Source: Nostoc sp. FACHB-892
GTDB taxonomy: Bacteria; Cyanobacteriota; Cyanobacteriia; Cyanobacteriales; Nostocaceae
DNA length: 45,705 nucleotides
NCBI RefSeq assembly: GCF_014698795.1
Contig: NZ_JACJTR010000047.1
Span: 1 to 45,705 of the forward strand
Reading direction: 5' to 3'
In this document: positions 23,461 through 31,931 of the stretch, in pieces
Layout: every line of letters starts with the position of its first letter
Numbering within the stretch: position 1 is the first letter of the stretch
The notes under the pieces: generated by a model
Seen by the model: the letters and a program-made list of their open reading frames with translations, nothing else
Told to the model about the DNA's origin: nothing
Database searches by the model: none
Made by a program: the position numbers and the translations under genes

Positions 23461-23892
23461 TCAAGATTGCCTACCAAACCTAGCAATTAATTCCTCTCGT
23501 GACAACTGCATGAGTAATGGAGTAAACTCTTGTGGTGGTAAGGCTAATAATGGTTCAATAATTGCTTGAAGATTGTTATCTAATGAACCAAAACGAACTT
23601 GTAATAAGTTTTCCACTACAAGGCGTTCTCCTTCCAGTTTGGCTTGTTCCCGGTCTTGCTGGTAAAGTGGTTCTAGCCGCATGATTAACTCCCTATCATC
23701 TTCTTCTAAATTTTGATTTACTCTCAAATTCTGGCGCAGGTTGTAAACTAATTCTAGCGTCGCTTTCTGGAATGGATGATTTGATGGTAGTGCTTTTAAC
23801 TCATTAATTGCCTGCTCTTGTAATTCTCCATAAGGTTTTAGTAATTCTTCCAGATAATCCTTGGCGAATTGGTCATGAATAAATCGAGTCAT
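23461..23892 (-). CDS. Rpn-family protein with catalytic core deleted
   Basis: A 143-residue protein. It starts MTRFIHDQFAKDYLEELLKPYGE, the characteristic N-terminus of cyanobacterial Rpn/YhgA-like (PD-(D/E)XK nuclease, recombination-promoting) proteins, which are usually about 300 residues. It jumps directly to LQEQAINELKALPSNHPFQKATLELVYNLR, which belongs to the C-terminal half, and ends DDRELIMRLEPLYQQDREQAK, VRFGSL, LSREELIARFGRQS. The nuclease core is therefore missing while the frame is intact. It is an internally deleted copy, probably without nuclease activity. A second, broken C-terminal copy lies next to it. Confidence 0.75.
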   Translation of the reverse strand: MTRFIHDQFAKDYLEELLKPYGELQEQAINELKALPSNHPFQKATLELVYNLRQNLRVNQNLEEDDRELIMRLEPLYQQDREQAKLEGERLVVENLLQVRFGSLDNNLQAIIEPLLALPPQEFTPLLMQLSREELIARFGRQS

Positions 23893-24034
23893 TCAATTTT
23901 ATTTATTGGGAATTGATTGGAAATAATTAATAATATTTTATCTATTTTTACAACTCTAATAATGATAATTTGTTCTTATGCTGTAATATCTAATCAGCAT
24001 TATTGGTGATTGTAAAAAGTGAATTAGTGTAAAG

Positions 24035-24286
24035 ATGTCTATCGACAAGAAAGAACTGGTACGCCGCGTGTCCCAACGAGTGTGCAAAGAAACTGGCATT
24101 GTGGAAGAAGTTATTGATGCAACGCTTGAAGAAATTTATGAATCGCTCAAACAGGGAGACAGTGTTTCCTTACGTAACTTTGGAACTTTTTACGTAAGAG
24201 TAGAACGAGAAAGTTGGGTTTTTAAATTTAATCCCTCCCAACGGTTGCGTAAGTTGTTTGGCTGGTCGTCTACTTACAAGGCGTAA
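24035..24286 (+). CDS. HU/IHF-like DNA-binding protein, divergent
   Basis: An 83-residue member of the HU/IHF fold, slightly shorter than the usual 90. The N-terminal helices are MSIDKKELVRRVSQRVCKETGIVEEVIDATLEEIYESLKQGDSVSLRNFGTFYVR (shown by pieces: DKKELVRRVS, GIVEEVIDATLEE, DSVSLRNFGTF). The beta-arm region is shortened and tryptophan-bearing (ERESWVFKFNPS) and the C-terminus is RLRKLFGWSS. The shortened arm lacks the usual RNPxT tip, so DNA bending may be weaker. Plasmid-borne HU relatives can act as nucleoid-like proteins or replication accessory factors. Start ATG at 24035. Confidence 0.8.
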   Translation: MSIDKKELVRRVSQRVCKETGIVEEVIDATLEEIYESLKQGDSVSLRNFGTFYVRVERESWVFKFNPSQRLRKLFGWSSTYKA

Positions 24287-24752
24287 GAGTAGTGAGGCTT
24301 TTTGACTGGAAGCAACGGCTGCGAAAAGGAATTAAATGAAAGCACTAAGTTGAGTTATTGAGACACTCAAATCAAACTCTAAGGAAATGTACTTTCAACT
24401 CAACTGTTGCTCTAGGGCTTATTAATTATTTTTCAATTCACAATCATCTTTGTATAATTACTACAAAATTTGTATATAAATTGAGTAGAATTTGAACTTG
24501 ATTTAAGTTATACCATTTATTTGTGAAGATGCGCCTATAGGACTTACCCAAAACTACATAGGTTCTGGGGCAATACCCTTTGCTTCTTTACGAGAGGCTG
24601 CGCCCTAAGCGTAGCTATGCCGTAGGCTTTACGCAACGCTAGCGCGAACGGGAAGCCTTCGGCTACATGAATTACCCCTACGTGAATAAAGCGCAGCCTC
24701 ACATAGAATTGATATTAGGTAATAAATAAAAACATCTAGCTCAATTATATGC
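24287..24752. other. Intergenic region with dispersed repeat
   Basis: About 465 bp without a convincing gene. The first 250 bp are AT-rich and carry no recognised signal. From 24581 to about 24700 lies a GC-rich dispersed repeat; its bases 24590-24633 match 17133-17176 exactly. Confidence 0.6.
24590..24690. repeat. Dispersed GC-rich cyanobacterial repeat
   Basis: Bases 24590-24633 are identical to 17133-17176 (44 bp) in the same orientation. The flanking parts diverge. Non-coding. Confidence 0.85.
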
Positions 24753-24938
24753 TTGGGTTTATTATTTTCTAGGAGTTGTCGCTATGAAAAATGCCTCCGG
24801 CGCATCCTGGCGAACGCAAAACCGAACTACCGCCCCCAAGCATCTGACACCAGCATCGAAGCTGATATCTACCTGTTTGCCCGATTGCGCCAACTATCGC
24901 TCAAACAACGGGTAGAAATGTTCGCCACTTTTTTGTAA
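24753..24938 (+). CDS. Small hypothetical ORF, possible gene remnant
   Basis: A 61-codon frame ending 12 bp before the next gene. The C-terminal stretch PQASDTSIEADIYLFARLRQ, followed by LSLKQRVEMFATFL, looks like the conserved end of short cyanobacterial proteins, while the N-terminal part looks unrelated. It may be a small gene or the tail of a lost one. The ribosome-binding site and start are not clear. Confidence 0.35.
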   Translation: MGLLFSRSCRYEKCLRRILANAKPNYRPQASDTSIEADIYLFARLRQLSLKQRVEMFATFL

Positions 24939-24949
24939 ATGATAATCTC

Positions 24950-26557
24950 ATGAATCAAAATAGCTTTGAATCCGTTAATCCTAATGATATAGATGAACTA
25001 AGTCCCTCTATTTTGCTGGAAATACAAGATAATGTTAGACAAGTTATAAGCGATAAATTACCGCAACATTTACAAGGTGAAAAGACATTATCTGCATCAG
25101 AAGCGTCAGAGGCGACAGATAATTCTGACTTGTTTGAAGCTATTTTTAATGAAGTATTGCATAGAACTATTTCTTCAATAGTTTCAGGAAAACATAAAAT
25201 TGATGAAAATAATCTGCAAAATTCCTATAATATAGTAAATAACAATCTTCAAGGCTATAGAGACAGCCACCAAAACTCATTATTTAAATCACAGCCATTT
25301 GAGGCTATTCCTACAGCAGCACTTATGCTTTCAAGCATTAACTCTCAAATCAAGAAAGAAGAGTCGTGGCAAAAAAATGAAGAAGGGATAGCAGTTGCAC
25401 AACACAAAGCTAAAGGCAATCCCCAAAATTATATTGAGCATTATATTAGTACCCCTGGTGATATAACATTACTTCCTTGGAATGAAGCCCAACAGATTAT
25501 CGATAAATTTGGGTTTACTAGTGCCAAACTGCATTTAATATTGGCTGCCTATACAATGGAGCAGGAAAAACCTTGGGAGAGTTTATTTACTGTAAAAGGC
25601 AGTGATTTGATAGAAAAAATTGGTTGGGATAAGCGAACTGATTTACCTAAATGTCAAAAGCTTTTAGAAATAGCAAAAACCGCATTTGCATTGGATTGTT
25701 TATTAGTTAAAACAGTATGGATAGAAGGGAGAAATAGAAAAGGTGGTATAAATGCTAGTACCCCTGTTGGTCGTATGTGGAACATCACGATTGTGCCATA
25801 TGGTCAGGTAAATACATCTGGAAAAATAGAAGAGCCTGATGAAGTTCAAATAATTGTTCAACCTGGTACTTGGACTAAATACTTTTTAAACAAAGCGGGA
25901 GCCGAATCGCGGGAAGCTTTATATCAGTTTGGCTACTTAGCCCAGAATGTCTTAAAAATTGACCCATATCATGAAGAACTCACGCTAAGGTTGGCTATAT
26001 ATTTGACATTGGATAGTCGGGTACGTCTTGATGGAAGCTACAAGGTACAGGAGCTAATAGAAATTGTATTGCCCAAAACAGAAATAGATAAAGCTTTATC
26101 AGACTTCCGTAGAGCTTACGACCTAAAACAGCGCTGGGATAACGCTCTGAAGCATCTGCTTAATTTGGACTGGCAAATTGTGTTTGACCCAGAAACATAC
26201 CCCGAATGGCTAAGACCAGAATACACGCAGAAAAAGCCTAGAGGCTACTTTAAAAAACTACTGGATGCCAAGCTGACCATCAAACCCCCACATCCTATTC
26301 CTGAACTAATAGCATCCAAAGTTAAGCCAAAGGTACAACAATTACAGCCTAAAGCGAAGGATACAACGCCAGAAGACATTAAATTGACTGGCAGCCAAGT
26401 GAGGGAAGCGCGTATTGCCAAGGGGTGGCCACAGACAAAGCTGGCTAGCGTTCTTGGTGTATCCCAAAAGTTTATCTCACTAGTTGAACGAGGCGATCGC
26501 CCCCTCAGCCTACAACAAGCCGCCTTTGTCCGCATCCTCTTAGATATCAAAATTTAA
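24950..26557 (+). CDS. Probable plasmid replication initiator (winged-helix-like core plus C-terminal XRE HTH)
   Basis: A 535-residue protein. Residues 1-155 are low-complexity and divergent. Residues 165-440 form a well-ordered core (LLPWNEAQQIIDKFGFTSAK, GSDLIEKIGWDKRTDL, STPVGRMWNITIVPYGQ, DPYHEELTLRLAIYLTLDSR) that I recall as conserved among cyanobacterial plasmid-type proteins. The layout suggests tandem winged helices as in initiators. Residues 475-533 are an XRE-type HTH (VREARIAKGWPQTKLASVLG, FISLVERGDRPLS). Direct repeats resembling iterons lie immediately downstream, followed by an AEP primase gene. This context supports a Rep role; the assignment is inference. Confidence 0.7.
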   Translation: MNQNSFESVNPNDIDELSPSILLEIQDNVRQVISDKLPQHLQGEKTLSASEASEATDNSDLFEAIFNEVLHRTISSIVSGKHKIDENNLQNSYNIVNNNLQGYRDSHQNSLFKSQPFEAIPTAALMLSSINSQIKKEESWQKNEEGIAVAQHKAKGNPQNYIEHYISTPGDITLLPWNEAQQIIDKFGFTSAKLHLILAAYTMEQEKPWESLFTVKGSDLIEKIGWDKRTDLPKCQKLLEIAKTAFALDCLLVKTVWIEGRNRKGGINASTPVGRMWNITIVPYGQVNTSGKIEEPDEVQIIVQPGTWTKYFLNKAGAESREALYQFGYLAQNVLKIDPYHEELTLRLAIYLTLDSRVRLDGSYKVQELIEIVLPKTEIDKALSDFRRAYDLKQRWDNALKHLLNLDWQIVFDPETYPEWLRPEYTQKKPRGYFKKLLDAKLTIKPPHPIPELIASKVKPKVQQLQPKAKDTTPEDIKLTGSQVREARIAKGWPQTKLASVLGVSQKFISLVERGDRPLSLQQAAFVRILLDIKI

Positions 26558-26572
26558 GTATTAATACTTAAA
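26553..26572. promoter_or_regulatory. 20-bp perfect palindrome at the rep stop codon
   Basis: TTTAAGTATTAATACTTAAA is its own reverse complement and overlaps the stop codon (TAA 26555-26557). No T-run follows, so it is not a terminator. It could be a protein-binding site at the edge of the origin. Confidence 0.5.
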
Positions 26573-26616
26573 AGGTCTTGACACCAGTCGGCTATCAACT
26601 TCAAGCGGCAGGTTCT

Positions 26617-26844
26617 TGTTCTAGTTTAGTTATAGGAAAAAATTTGCTTTTAAGCCTTGTCCCGTATAGCTTTGAGCTTTAGAACAAAAACTCTAGTGGT
26701 TTTTGTTCTAGTTTAGTTCTAGAAAAAATTTAGTTCTAGGGAAAAAAATTGAAAAAAATGGCTTCAAAGCTTTGCCCTGTATAGCTTTGAGCTTTAGAAC
26801 AAAAACTCTAGTATCCCCGGATAAAAACTCTAGTATCCCCGGAT
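26617..26844. other. Candidate replication origin with iteron-like direct repeats
   Basis: A 33-bp sequence is repeated exactly (26665-26697 and 26780-26812; it ends AGAACAAAAACTCTAGT). A 22-bp unit ending in TCCCCGGAT is repeated head to tail (26801-26822, 26823-26844). AAAAACTCTAGT thus occurs three times, and reverse versions (TTTTTGTTCTAG) and TTAGTTCTAG variants fill 26617-26740. The region is AT-rich with runs of A. Its place directly after the putative rep gene fits an iteron-type oriV. Confidence 0.6.
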
Positions 26845-26857
26845 GAACTGTCGCTAT

Positions 26858-26883
26858 AACCCTTGCTAAATAAGGGTTTTTTT
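26858..26883 (+). terminator. Rho-independent terminator after the rep/iteron region
   Basis: AACCCTT and AAGGGTT (26858-26864 and 26872-26878) form a stem with a 7-base loop, followed by a T-run to 26883. It separates the candidate rep/origin region from the folded RNA and primase gene. Confidence 0.85.
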
Positions 26884-27094
26884 CTTCGGAGAAGATAGAT
26901 CAGTTTTCAAACATTGTTCTTGCGGATATGGCATGATCTTGCAATAGTACTTATACGACTGTCTGCTGAGGGGGTAAATCACGCAAAAGAAGTGCTTTTT
27001 TGGGTACTTGCCAAATGCTCCGTGTTTGGCTTGAGTGGGTTACAGCGTCAGATGGTCACAAGCAAAAGACTGCATTTACCAAGGAATTTTGTCT

Positions 27095-27166
27095 ATGGAT
27101 TTAAAGATTAAATTGCCGGATTTACTCAATCAACAGTTATGTCAATTGCAAAAAAAAGCTGGGTAG
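27095..27166 (+). CDS. Putative 23-aa leader peptide
   Basis: ATG at 27095, with AAGGA eleven bases upstream, opens a 23-codon frame (MDLKIKLPDLLNQQLCQLQK, AG) ending TAG at 27164-27166. It ends directly at the 5' edge of the folded RNA element (27170 on). The peptide is amphipathic and resembles the first strand and helix of small DNA-binding proteins, so it could be a leader peptide or the stump of a gene cut by insertion of the following element. Confidence 0.35.
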   Translation: MDLKIKLPDLLNQQLCQLQKKAG

Positions 27167-27167
27167 T

Positions 27168-27346
27168 CCGCTAGGTGCTTGGTTTCAACTAAAGACTTAT
27201 AGCCTAAGCCTAGTAGAGTGAAGACCGCGAGATGACTGGTAATCATCTCAGCACACTGGGGAGCTATCCAACTCCTACCTAAAAAAAGTTAGATTTTTAA
27301 ATTTGATTTCATTCTAGGCTATAAGCCTCTTGTTGACCAACTAGGC
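27168..27346 (+). ncRNA. Highly structured RNA-like element between rep and primase
   Basis: Nested pairing is evident: CTAG (27171-27174) with CTAG (27341-27344), TTGGT (27179-27183) with ACCAA (27336-27340), CAAC (27186-27189) with GTTG (27332-27335), an 11-bp perfect stem CTTATAGCCTA (27196-27206) with TAGGCTATAAG (27315-27325), an internal hairpin GAGATGA (27229-27235) / TCATCTC (27243-27249), and GGAG/CTCC (27260-27263, 27272-27275). Between them lie unpaired GAAGACCGC and a run of A. No ORF crosses it. The architecture suggests a functional RNA of about 175 nt. The family is not recognised; a replication-control RNA or a HEARO-like transposon RNA are both possible. Confidence 0.55.
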
Positions 27347-27559
27347 ATTAAACCGAGATAGATGTAAAAACCTGCAATTTGGGTCTGAAACCCTTGTGCT
27401 ACTTTCATTTTGAGAAGAAAGCTAACTTTTTCAAGAACCGCAAACAAAGAAAAATTAGGCTTTTTTAAGCCCAACAGCAGTTTTTTACATACACAGAGGC
27501 TTGATGCCGATTAGCGGCTACCCGATGACCTTTATTGGTACATCGAGGGAACGCCATTT
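27347..27559. other. Leader region of the primase gene
   Basis: No gene is seen. It contains small hairpins (GGGTCTGAAACCC at about 27381-27393; AGGCTTTTTTAAGCC at about 27457-27471) and A-rich stretches. It separates the folded RNA from the primase start at 27560. GAGGGA lies about 10 bases before that ATG. Confidence 0.45.
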
Positions 27560-29845
27560 ATGTATCTGCCACAAAACTCAGACGATTTTGCTAAATCAAA
27601 TCGGACGCATTTTTCCAAAACCACAATCAAACCCCACCTGCCAGCCGACAGTGTGGGCAAGTGCTACGTAAAATATTTCTGGCATCCATTTGGTGCGATA
27701 GTCGCCTCCGTACCCGCCTTCGTCTCCAAACCAGCGTGGCGTACCATCGACTATTACCTCCAGCCATCCCAGTTGTGGAAATTGCATCAAAACAGCCAGC
27801 AGCTAGTTGGCGTTCGTTTTGGTTCCAATACCCGTTATGCCATAATCGACCTCGATGCAGGCGGCGATTACCATAACCTAGAATCTATCAACCGCATCAA
27901 GTCCGCCCTCGAAGACATCGGCATAGTCGATATCATCCCCATCCAGTCCAGTCATAGCGGTGGCTATCACCTGATAATAACCTTTACCACCCTCCAGCCC
28001 ACCTTCAACCTAGCCTGCGCCCTAGAATACACCCTAAGAGACGCAGGATTTATCCCCCGCAAAGGGCATTTAGAAATCTTCCCTAACGTCAAACCCTACG
28101 GCGAAAACTGCATAATCAACTACAATGCCATCCGTTGCCCCATGCAACTGGGTAGCGGTGCGCTATTGCTAGATGATGACTTGCAACCAATGAGTGACTC
28201 GGTTTGTGTCTTTTTGGATTATTGCGATCGCGCCGCAGTCCGTCAAGATTTAACCCGACTCAAACGCGCCATCAAAAAAGCCAGAAAGCGTCACAACCGA
28301 GAACTGTATCGCAAAAAAGCATCCGCCAACGTAGAGGAATGGCGTGCCAACTGGGAAGAAATCATCACCACAGGCTGGACGGGACAAGGACAAACAAACA
28401 CCCTGCTACAAATCCTTGTAGGCTACGGAATCGTCTTTTTGGACTTAAAGGGCGAAGCATTAGTTAAATACGCCGTAGAGACCGCCACAGCCGCCCCTGG
28501 ATACACGCAATATTGCCGACACCAACACGAAATCGAAGCCAGAGTGCGGCATTGGATAGAATGTACAATTCGACACCAGTGGTATACCCCCTATGCCAGC
28601 TATCCAGAACGCCTGTTGGGGACATTTGCCAACACCTTTGCCGAAGCGATATCCGGCAAAGAAGTAAGCTACGCTCTCATAAACGGCATAATCAAACCCA
28701 AAGACAACATCATCCCCTTTGATCGTCGCCAAGCTTTAAACCAGCAACGCAGCCTAGAAGCCCAAAGAAGGATTCGGTGGGCAGTAAAAGCCTTGGAATG
28801 GGGTACAGGCTTACCAGAGGGCATAACCGACCGTACAAAAGCGATCAGCAACGAATATAAGCAACGTTTTCACAAAACCCTCTCTCAAGATACCTTGCGG
28901 AAACATCTACACCTGTGGCATCCCAAATGGTACATAACTGACCCTTGGGCAGAAAATAGCTCAAACCCTTGTCAGATAAGCAAAGACGGGCATTTTGATA
29001 AAATATATAGCCCGGAAAAAAATCAAAATGCCCAAAATCCTTACCAGATGGACATCAACGGGCATTCTCCCTATATGAAGGTTGTGTGTTTACCTCCTGC
29101 TGCTACAGTCCCCCAAGGGCTGGAGTCAGCAGAGGTAGTTGAACAGCCCGATGTTTCTCAGGAAGAGTCAGCTCTAATCCAGCCTGTGGAAAATCTTGAA
29201 TTCATAAATTCTTCTAATACTGCTGAAATTAATTCAAATAAAACCAGCAATCAATTAGAGAATTCAGTTCATACAAATATTTTACAATCAAATCAATTCA
29301 GTTCTCATCAGGATTTTATATACCCCTGTAGCTCCGGCACGTTGTCAAAAGTTGATAATCAAAACTTATCTATCAGGGAGGATAACGGGCTGGGTGTAGT
29401 TTCGATACCTGCTGCGGTTGCACCAGAACCACCACAGGAAATTGCTAACAACGGGTTGCAGAATGCATCCGAGGGTAATTCAACACCTGCTAGCGTGACA
29501 GCAGAATCATCACTCCAAAGTGCCAATAACGGGTTGCAGACCGTATCTGTTGGTGACGAGACTGCTGATGTTTCCTACCGCATCGAGGAACTCAAGCGAG
29601 TGACAAAACTACGGCTAATGGCTTTAACCCAAGCTAGGGCTAAGGTGCGCCAATACTGCGTAATCACGAGACATATTCTCAGCACTCAGGAACGCGATCG
29701 CTTAGAGCAACGTGCCAAAATGCAATTTTACCTCGATTCGGGATGCTCTGTGCTGGTAGCAGAAGCCGAAACGTGGGCAGCCGTGAATCCAGGTTGTCTG
29801 CCGTTTAGCTTAGAGTCAGCTTTTGCAGAACCTGCCAATGAGTGA
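27560..29845 (+). CDS. Archaeo-eukaryotic-type (AEP) primase-like replication protein
   Basis: A 761-residue protein. Residues 80-180 form an AEP-primase core: VGVRFGSNTRYAIIDLDAGG with the D97-x-D99 pair, SSHSGGYHLIITF with S133/H137, and GHLEIFPN with E172 as the third acidic position. Residues 230-470 are helical and basic (RLKRAIKKARKRHNRELYRKK; LSQDTLRKHLHLWHPKWY, HTH-like). Residues 500-690 are low-complexity, containing the repeated ANNGLQ motif. A conserved-looking helical end (690-755) follows. No helicase motifs are present. Such primases prime plasmid replication. It follows the putative rep gene and origin. Confidence 0.8.
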   Translation: MYLPQNSDDFAKSNRTHFSKTTIKPHLPADSVGKCYVKYFWHPFGAIVASVPAFVSKPAWRTIDYYLQPSQLWKLHQNSQQLVGVRFGSNTRYAIIDLDAGGDYHNLESINRIKSALEDIGIVDIIPIQSSHSGGYHLIITFTTLQPTFNLACALEYTLRDAGFIPRKGHLEIFPNVKPYGENCIINYNAIRCPMQLGSGALLLDDDLQPMSDSVCVFLDYCDRAAVRQDLTRLKRAIKKARKRHNRELYRKKASANVEEWRANWEEIITTGWTGQGQTNTLLQILVGYGIVFLDLKGEALVKYAVETATAAPGYTQYCRHQHEIEARVRHWIECTIRHQWYTPYASYPERLLGTFANTFAEAISGKEVSYALINGIIKPKDNIIPFDRRQALNQQRSLEAQRRIRWAVKALEWGTGLPEGITDRTKAISNEYKQRFHKTLSQDTLRKHLHLWHPKWYITDPWAENSSNPCQISKDGHFDKIYSPEKNQNAQNPYQMDINGHSPYMKVVCLPPAATVPQGLESAEVVEQPDVSQEESALIQPVENLEFINSSNTAEINSNKTSNQLENSVHTNILQSNQFSSHQDFIYPCSSGTLSKVDNQNLSIREDNGLGVVSIPAAVAPEPPQEIANNGLQNASEGNSTPASVTAESSLQSANNGLQTVSVGDETADVSYRIEELKRVTKLRLMALTQARAKVRQYCVITRHILSTQERDRLEQRAKMQFYLDSGCSVLVAEAETWAAVNPGCLPFSLESAFAEPANE

Positions 29846-29887
29846 TAGTTGTGTCAAAAATCGTTTACAACATCCTCATGTAAAAAC

Positions 29888-30310
29888 TTATTGAATTGGT
29901 TCAAAAAACCCTTCCTTAATCATTGATTCGAGAGTAAGTTTATCTACTACGGATTCGATTACCCATCCCATACCTTCATATCTTCCCTGACGGTAGCATT
30001 CTTGCTTAATTTCTTCTCGCCGCTCCTGTTGTTTTCTACTCATTTCCTCTGGTCCTAGATTATGTCTTAAAAACTTACTTGTGACTTCAAAACTGATGAA
30101 ATTAGTGAGTGCGAATAGGCACTCATCCAATGTTCCTTCTTCTAGAAAATCATCATCAGATTCTTTGGCATCGACTAATACCCAAGCTTCCCAATGGTCG
30201 CTTAACTCAAATATTCCTTCTCGATAGTAAATTGACTTATTTTGCTTGGAATGAGTTTGACGTTTTGAGTTTAGTTGAATGACTTCGGCTAAAGGTCTTT
30301 TCCTACTCAT
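29888..30310 (-). CDS. Hypothetical protein
   Basis: A 140-residue soluble protein I do not recognise. The N-terminus is basic (MSRKRPLAEVIQLNSKRQTH), the middle has IYYREGIFELSDHWEAWVLVDAKESDDDF, and the C-terminal half is a charged helix (EEMSRKQQERREEIKQECYR) ending GMGWVIESVVDKLTLESMIKEG. No signal or membrane segment. It is convergent with the primase gene, 43 bp from its stop. Codon use looks native. Confidence 0.65.
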   Translation of the reverse strand: MSRKRPLAEVIQLNSKRQTHSKQNKSIYYREGIFELSDHWEAWVLVDAKESDDDFLEEGTLDECLFALTNFISFEVTSKFLRHNLGPEEMSRKQQERREEIKQECYRQGRYEGMGWVIESVVDKLTLESMIKEGFFEPIQ

Positions 30311-30606
30311 AAATCATACCTTAATTAGATAAATTGTCTTCCTATTACAGATATTGAAAGAATCTTTTTAATTGTATTCATGTTAAAAATTTTGACTCAT
30401 TATCTCAATTAAAAATAGTTCATTATGCCCGATAGTTCTAATATATAATTTTTGAGTCTTTCCCATCCCCATTGTTTAGCAACTCGTAGCGAAAGTCGAT
30501 TGCGAGTGCTAAAAGCCTACTCCTACAGCCTTAGAGTAGGTAGCGAAGCGGAACTTGGAGTCTTCTGGTGATCTAAGATAAAAGTGCAGTCAAGCGAGCT
30601 TGTAAA
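30311..30606. other. Intergenic region with short hairpin repeat
   Basis: No gene is seen. Around 30487-30555 there is a GC-richer short-repeat module with a stem CCTACTC (30516-30522) / GAGTAGG (30534-30540), again of the dispersed cyanobacterial type. Confidence 0.5.
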
Positions 30607-31389
30607 ATGCCTTCCCCGTTCCCCGGTATGGACCCATATCTTGAAGGCTACCTGTGGAGTGACGTACACAATGCCCTTGCTAGTAAAATTCGTACCTTCC
30701 TCGTCCCACAGCTGCGTCCCAAATATGCCGCACGACTGGAAGTATATGTTGTGGAAGATATTTCCCCTTCAAGTGAAATTGGCATTTTGTACCCAGATGT
30801 CGAGGTATTGCAGATAAGACAACGCCGCGACGTAACTCCGACTACCCCCACATCGAATATTGCCACAACCCCCGCACCACTAACGCTTCCAGTTATCCAA
30901 CCAGTCGAAGTCCGCATCCCCACAGTCGAAATTCGGGATACAGCCAACAATGTACTAGTAAGCTGTATCGAAATTCTCTCCCCCGTAAACAAACGCGAAC
31001 CCGGTTTAGCCGACTACCGTAAAAAACGCCAGCGTTTATATAATGCCAACGTCCATCTAATTGAAATAGACTTGCTGCGCCGGGGAAATCGACCATTTAA
31101 CCACCCCCGCCTTCCAGATGTTCCCTACTTGATCACCTTAACGCGGGCTGGGTCTGGAGTAATTGATCTGTGGCCTGTGACGTTACAAGATACTCTCCCG
31201 ACGATACCCGTTCCCCTGCGCGAAGGCGACCCCGATGCTGTACTGGAGTTGCAAGCCGTGCTGAATGCTATCTATGACGAAGCTGGGTATGATTTATCGA
31301 TAGACTACACCCAATCTCCACCCCCACCAGCATTGAGTGATACGGATACTGAGTGGATGTACAAACGGTTAGGTAAATCTTCTTTGTAG
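30607..31389 (+). CDS. DUF4058 family protein
   Basis: A 260-residue protein that matches DUF4058 along its length. It starts MPSPFPGMDPYLEGYLWSDVHN, then has VYVVEDISPSSEIGILYPDVEVL, the core VSCIEILSPVNKREPGLADY, KKRQRLYNANVHLIEIDLLRRG, and the C-terminal VPLREGDPDAVLELQAVLNAIYDEAGYDLSIDY. The conserved EILSPVNK with E...K spacing recalls PD-(D/E)XK-like folds, but no activity is established. The family is expanded in cyanobacteria and Planctomycetes. It is a single gene; the ribosome-binding site is weak. Confidence 0.93.
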   Translation: MPSPFPGMDPYLEGYLWSDVHNALASKIRTFLVPQLRPKYAARLEVYVVEDISPSSEIGILYPDVEVLQIRQRRDVTPTTPTSNIATTPAPLTLPVIQPVEVRIPTVEIRDTANNVLVSCIEILSPVNKREPGLADYRKKRQRLYNANVHLIEIDLLRRGNRPFNHPRLPDVPYLITLTRAGSGVIDLWPVTLQDTLPTIPVPLREGDPDAVLELQAVLNAIYDEAGYDLSIDYTQSPPPPALSDTDTEWMYKRLGKSSL

Positions 31390-31412
31390 CAGGTATAGAG
31401 TTGCTTCAATAT

Positions 31413-31931
31413 TTAAGATGCAGTTTGTAATTCAGCATTAATACTTGCTGCTTGCCGTATTCCCTCTAAACGTTTGAGGTAAAATTCATCCATTTTGGCA
31501 ATAAATTTACCATCAAGAATTTCAACACCCAAGGCATCAGAAACTGCTAAAAAATCCAAGAATGTTGCATTTTGATAGTCTTTATCTTCAAATAATTTAA
31601 TTTGTTCTTCCGTGTGTCCGCATAACGCTGCCAGTTCTTTTGGCGTGATTTTAAAAGCAATTCTGGCTTTAATTAATAAGTCGGATATTTTATTCATGCA
31701 CTCCACTTGTAGAGTGATAGGTTCGTTGGGATTATGGGCGGCTAACATTTCATACTCAACAATTTCATCCACAAGTTTCTGCCGCAACGCATCGTTAGAA
31801 TCTTGAATTAACTGCCAGCCATCCGGGTCTTTTAATCGCTTTTCTTCATTCGCCCTTAATTTCCGGTTGGCTTCAGCAAACTTTTCTGCCCATTCCTGGG
31901 AATATGCCAGTTGTTTATCATCTTTAATCAT
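31413..31931 (-). CDS. HTH-domain protein paired with the DUF6932 nucleotidyltransferase (possible antitoxin)
   Basis: 172 residues from ATG 31931; a GTG three codons upstream is less likely, because the ATG overlaps the upstream stop as ATGA. The N-terminal half is helical and charged (KKLRANEEKR-like: EANRKLRANEEKRLKDPDGW). The C-terminal half contains an XRE-like HTH (DLLIKARIAFKITPKELAALCGHTEEQIKLFEDKDY in pieces: AFKITPKELAALCGHTEEQI), then FLDFLAVSDALGVEILDG, the usual XRE ending. Translational coupling to the DUF6932 gene suggests the two proteins work together, with this one as regulator or antitoxin. Confidence 0.75.
   Translation of the reverse strand: MIKDDKQLAYSQEWAEKFAEANRKLRANEEKRLKDPDGWQLIQDSNDALRQKLVDEIVEYEMLAAHNPNEPITLQVECMNKISDLLIKARIAFKITPKELAALCGHTEEQIKLFEDKDYQNATFLDFLAVSDALGVEILDGKFIAKMDEFYLKRLEGIRQAASINAELQTAS

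Noticed and set aside
26914..27111. 65-codon plus-strand frame before the folded RNA
   Set aside because: No recognisable protein features and it lies across the leader of the 23-codon ORF and RNA element.
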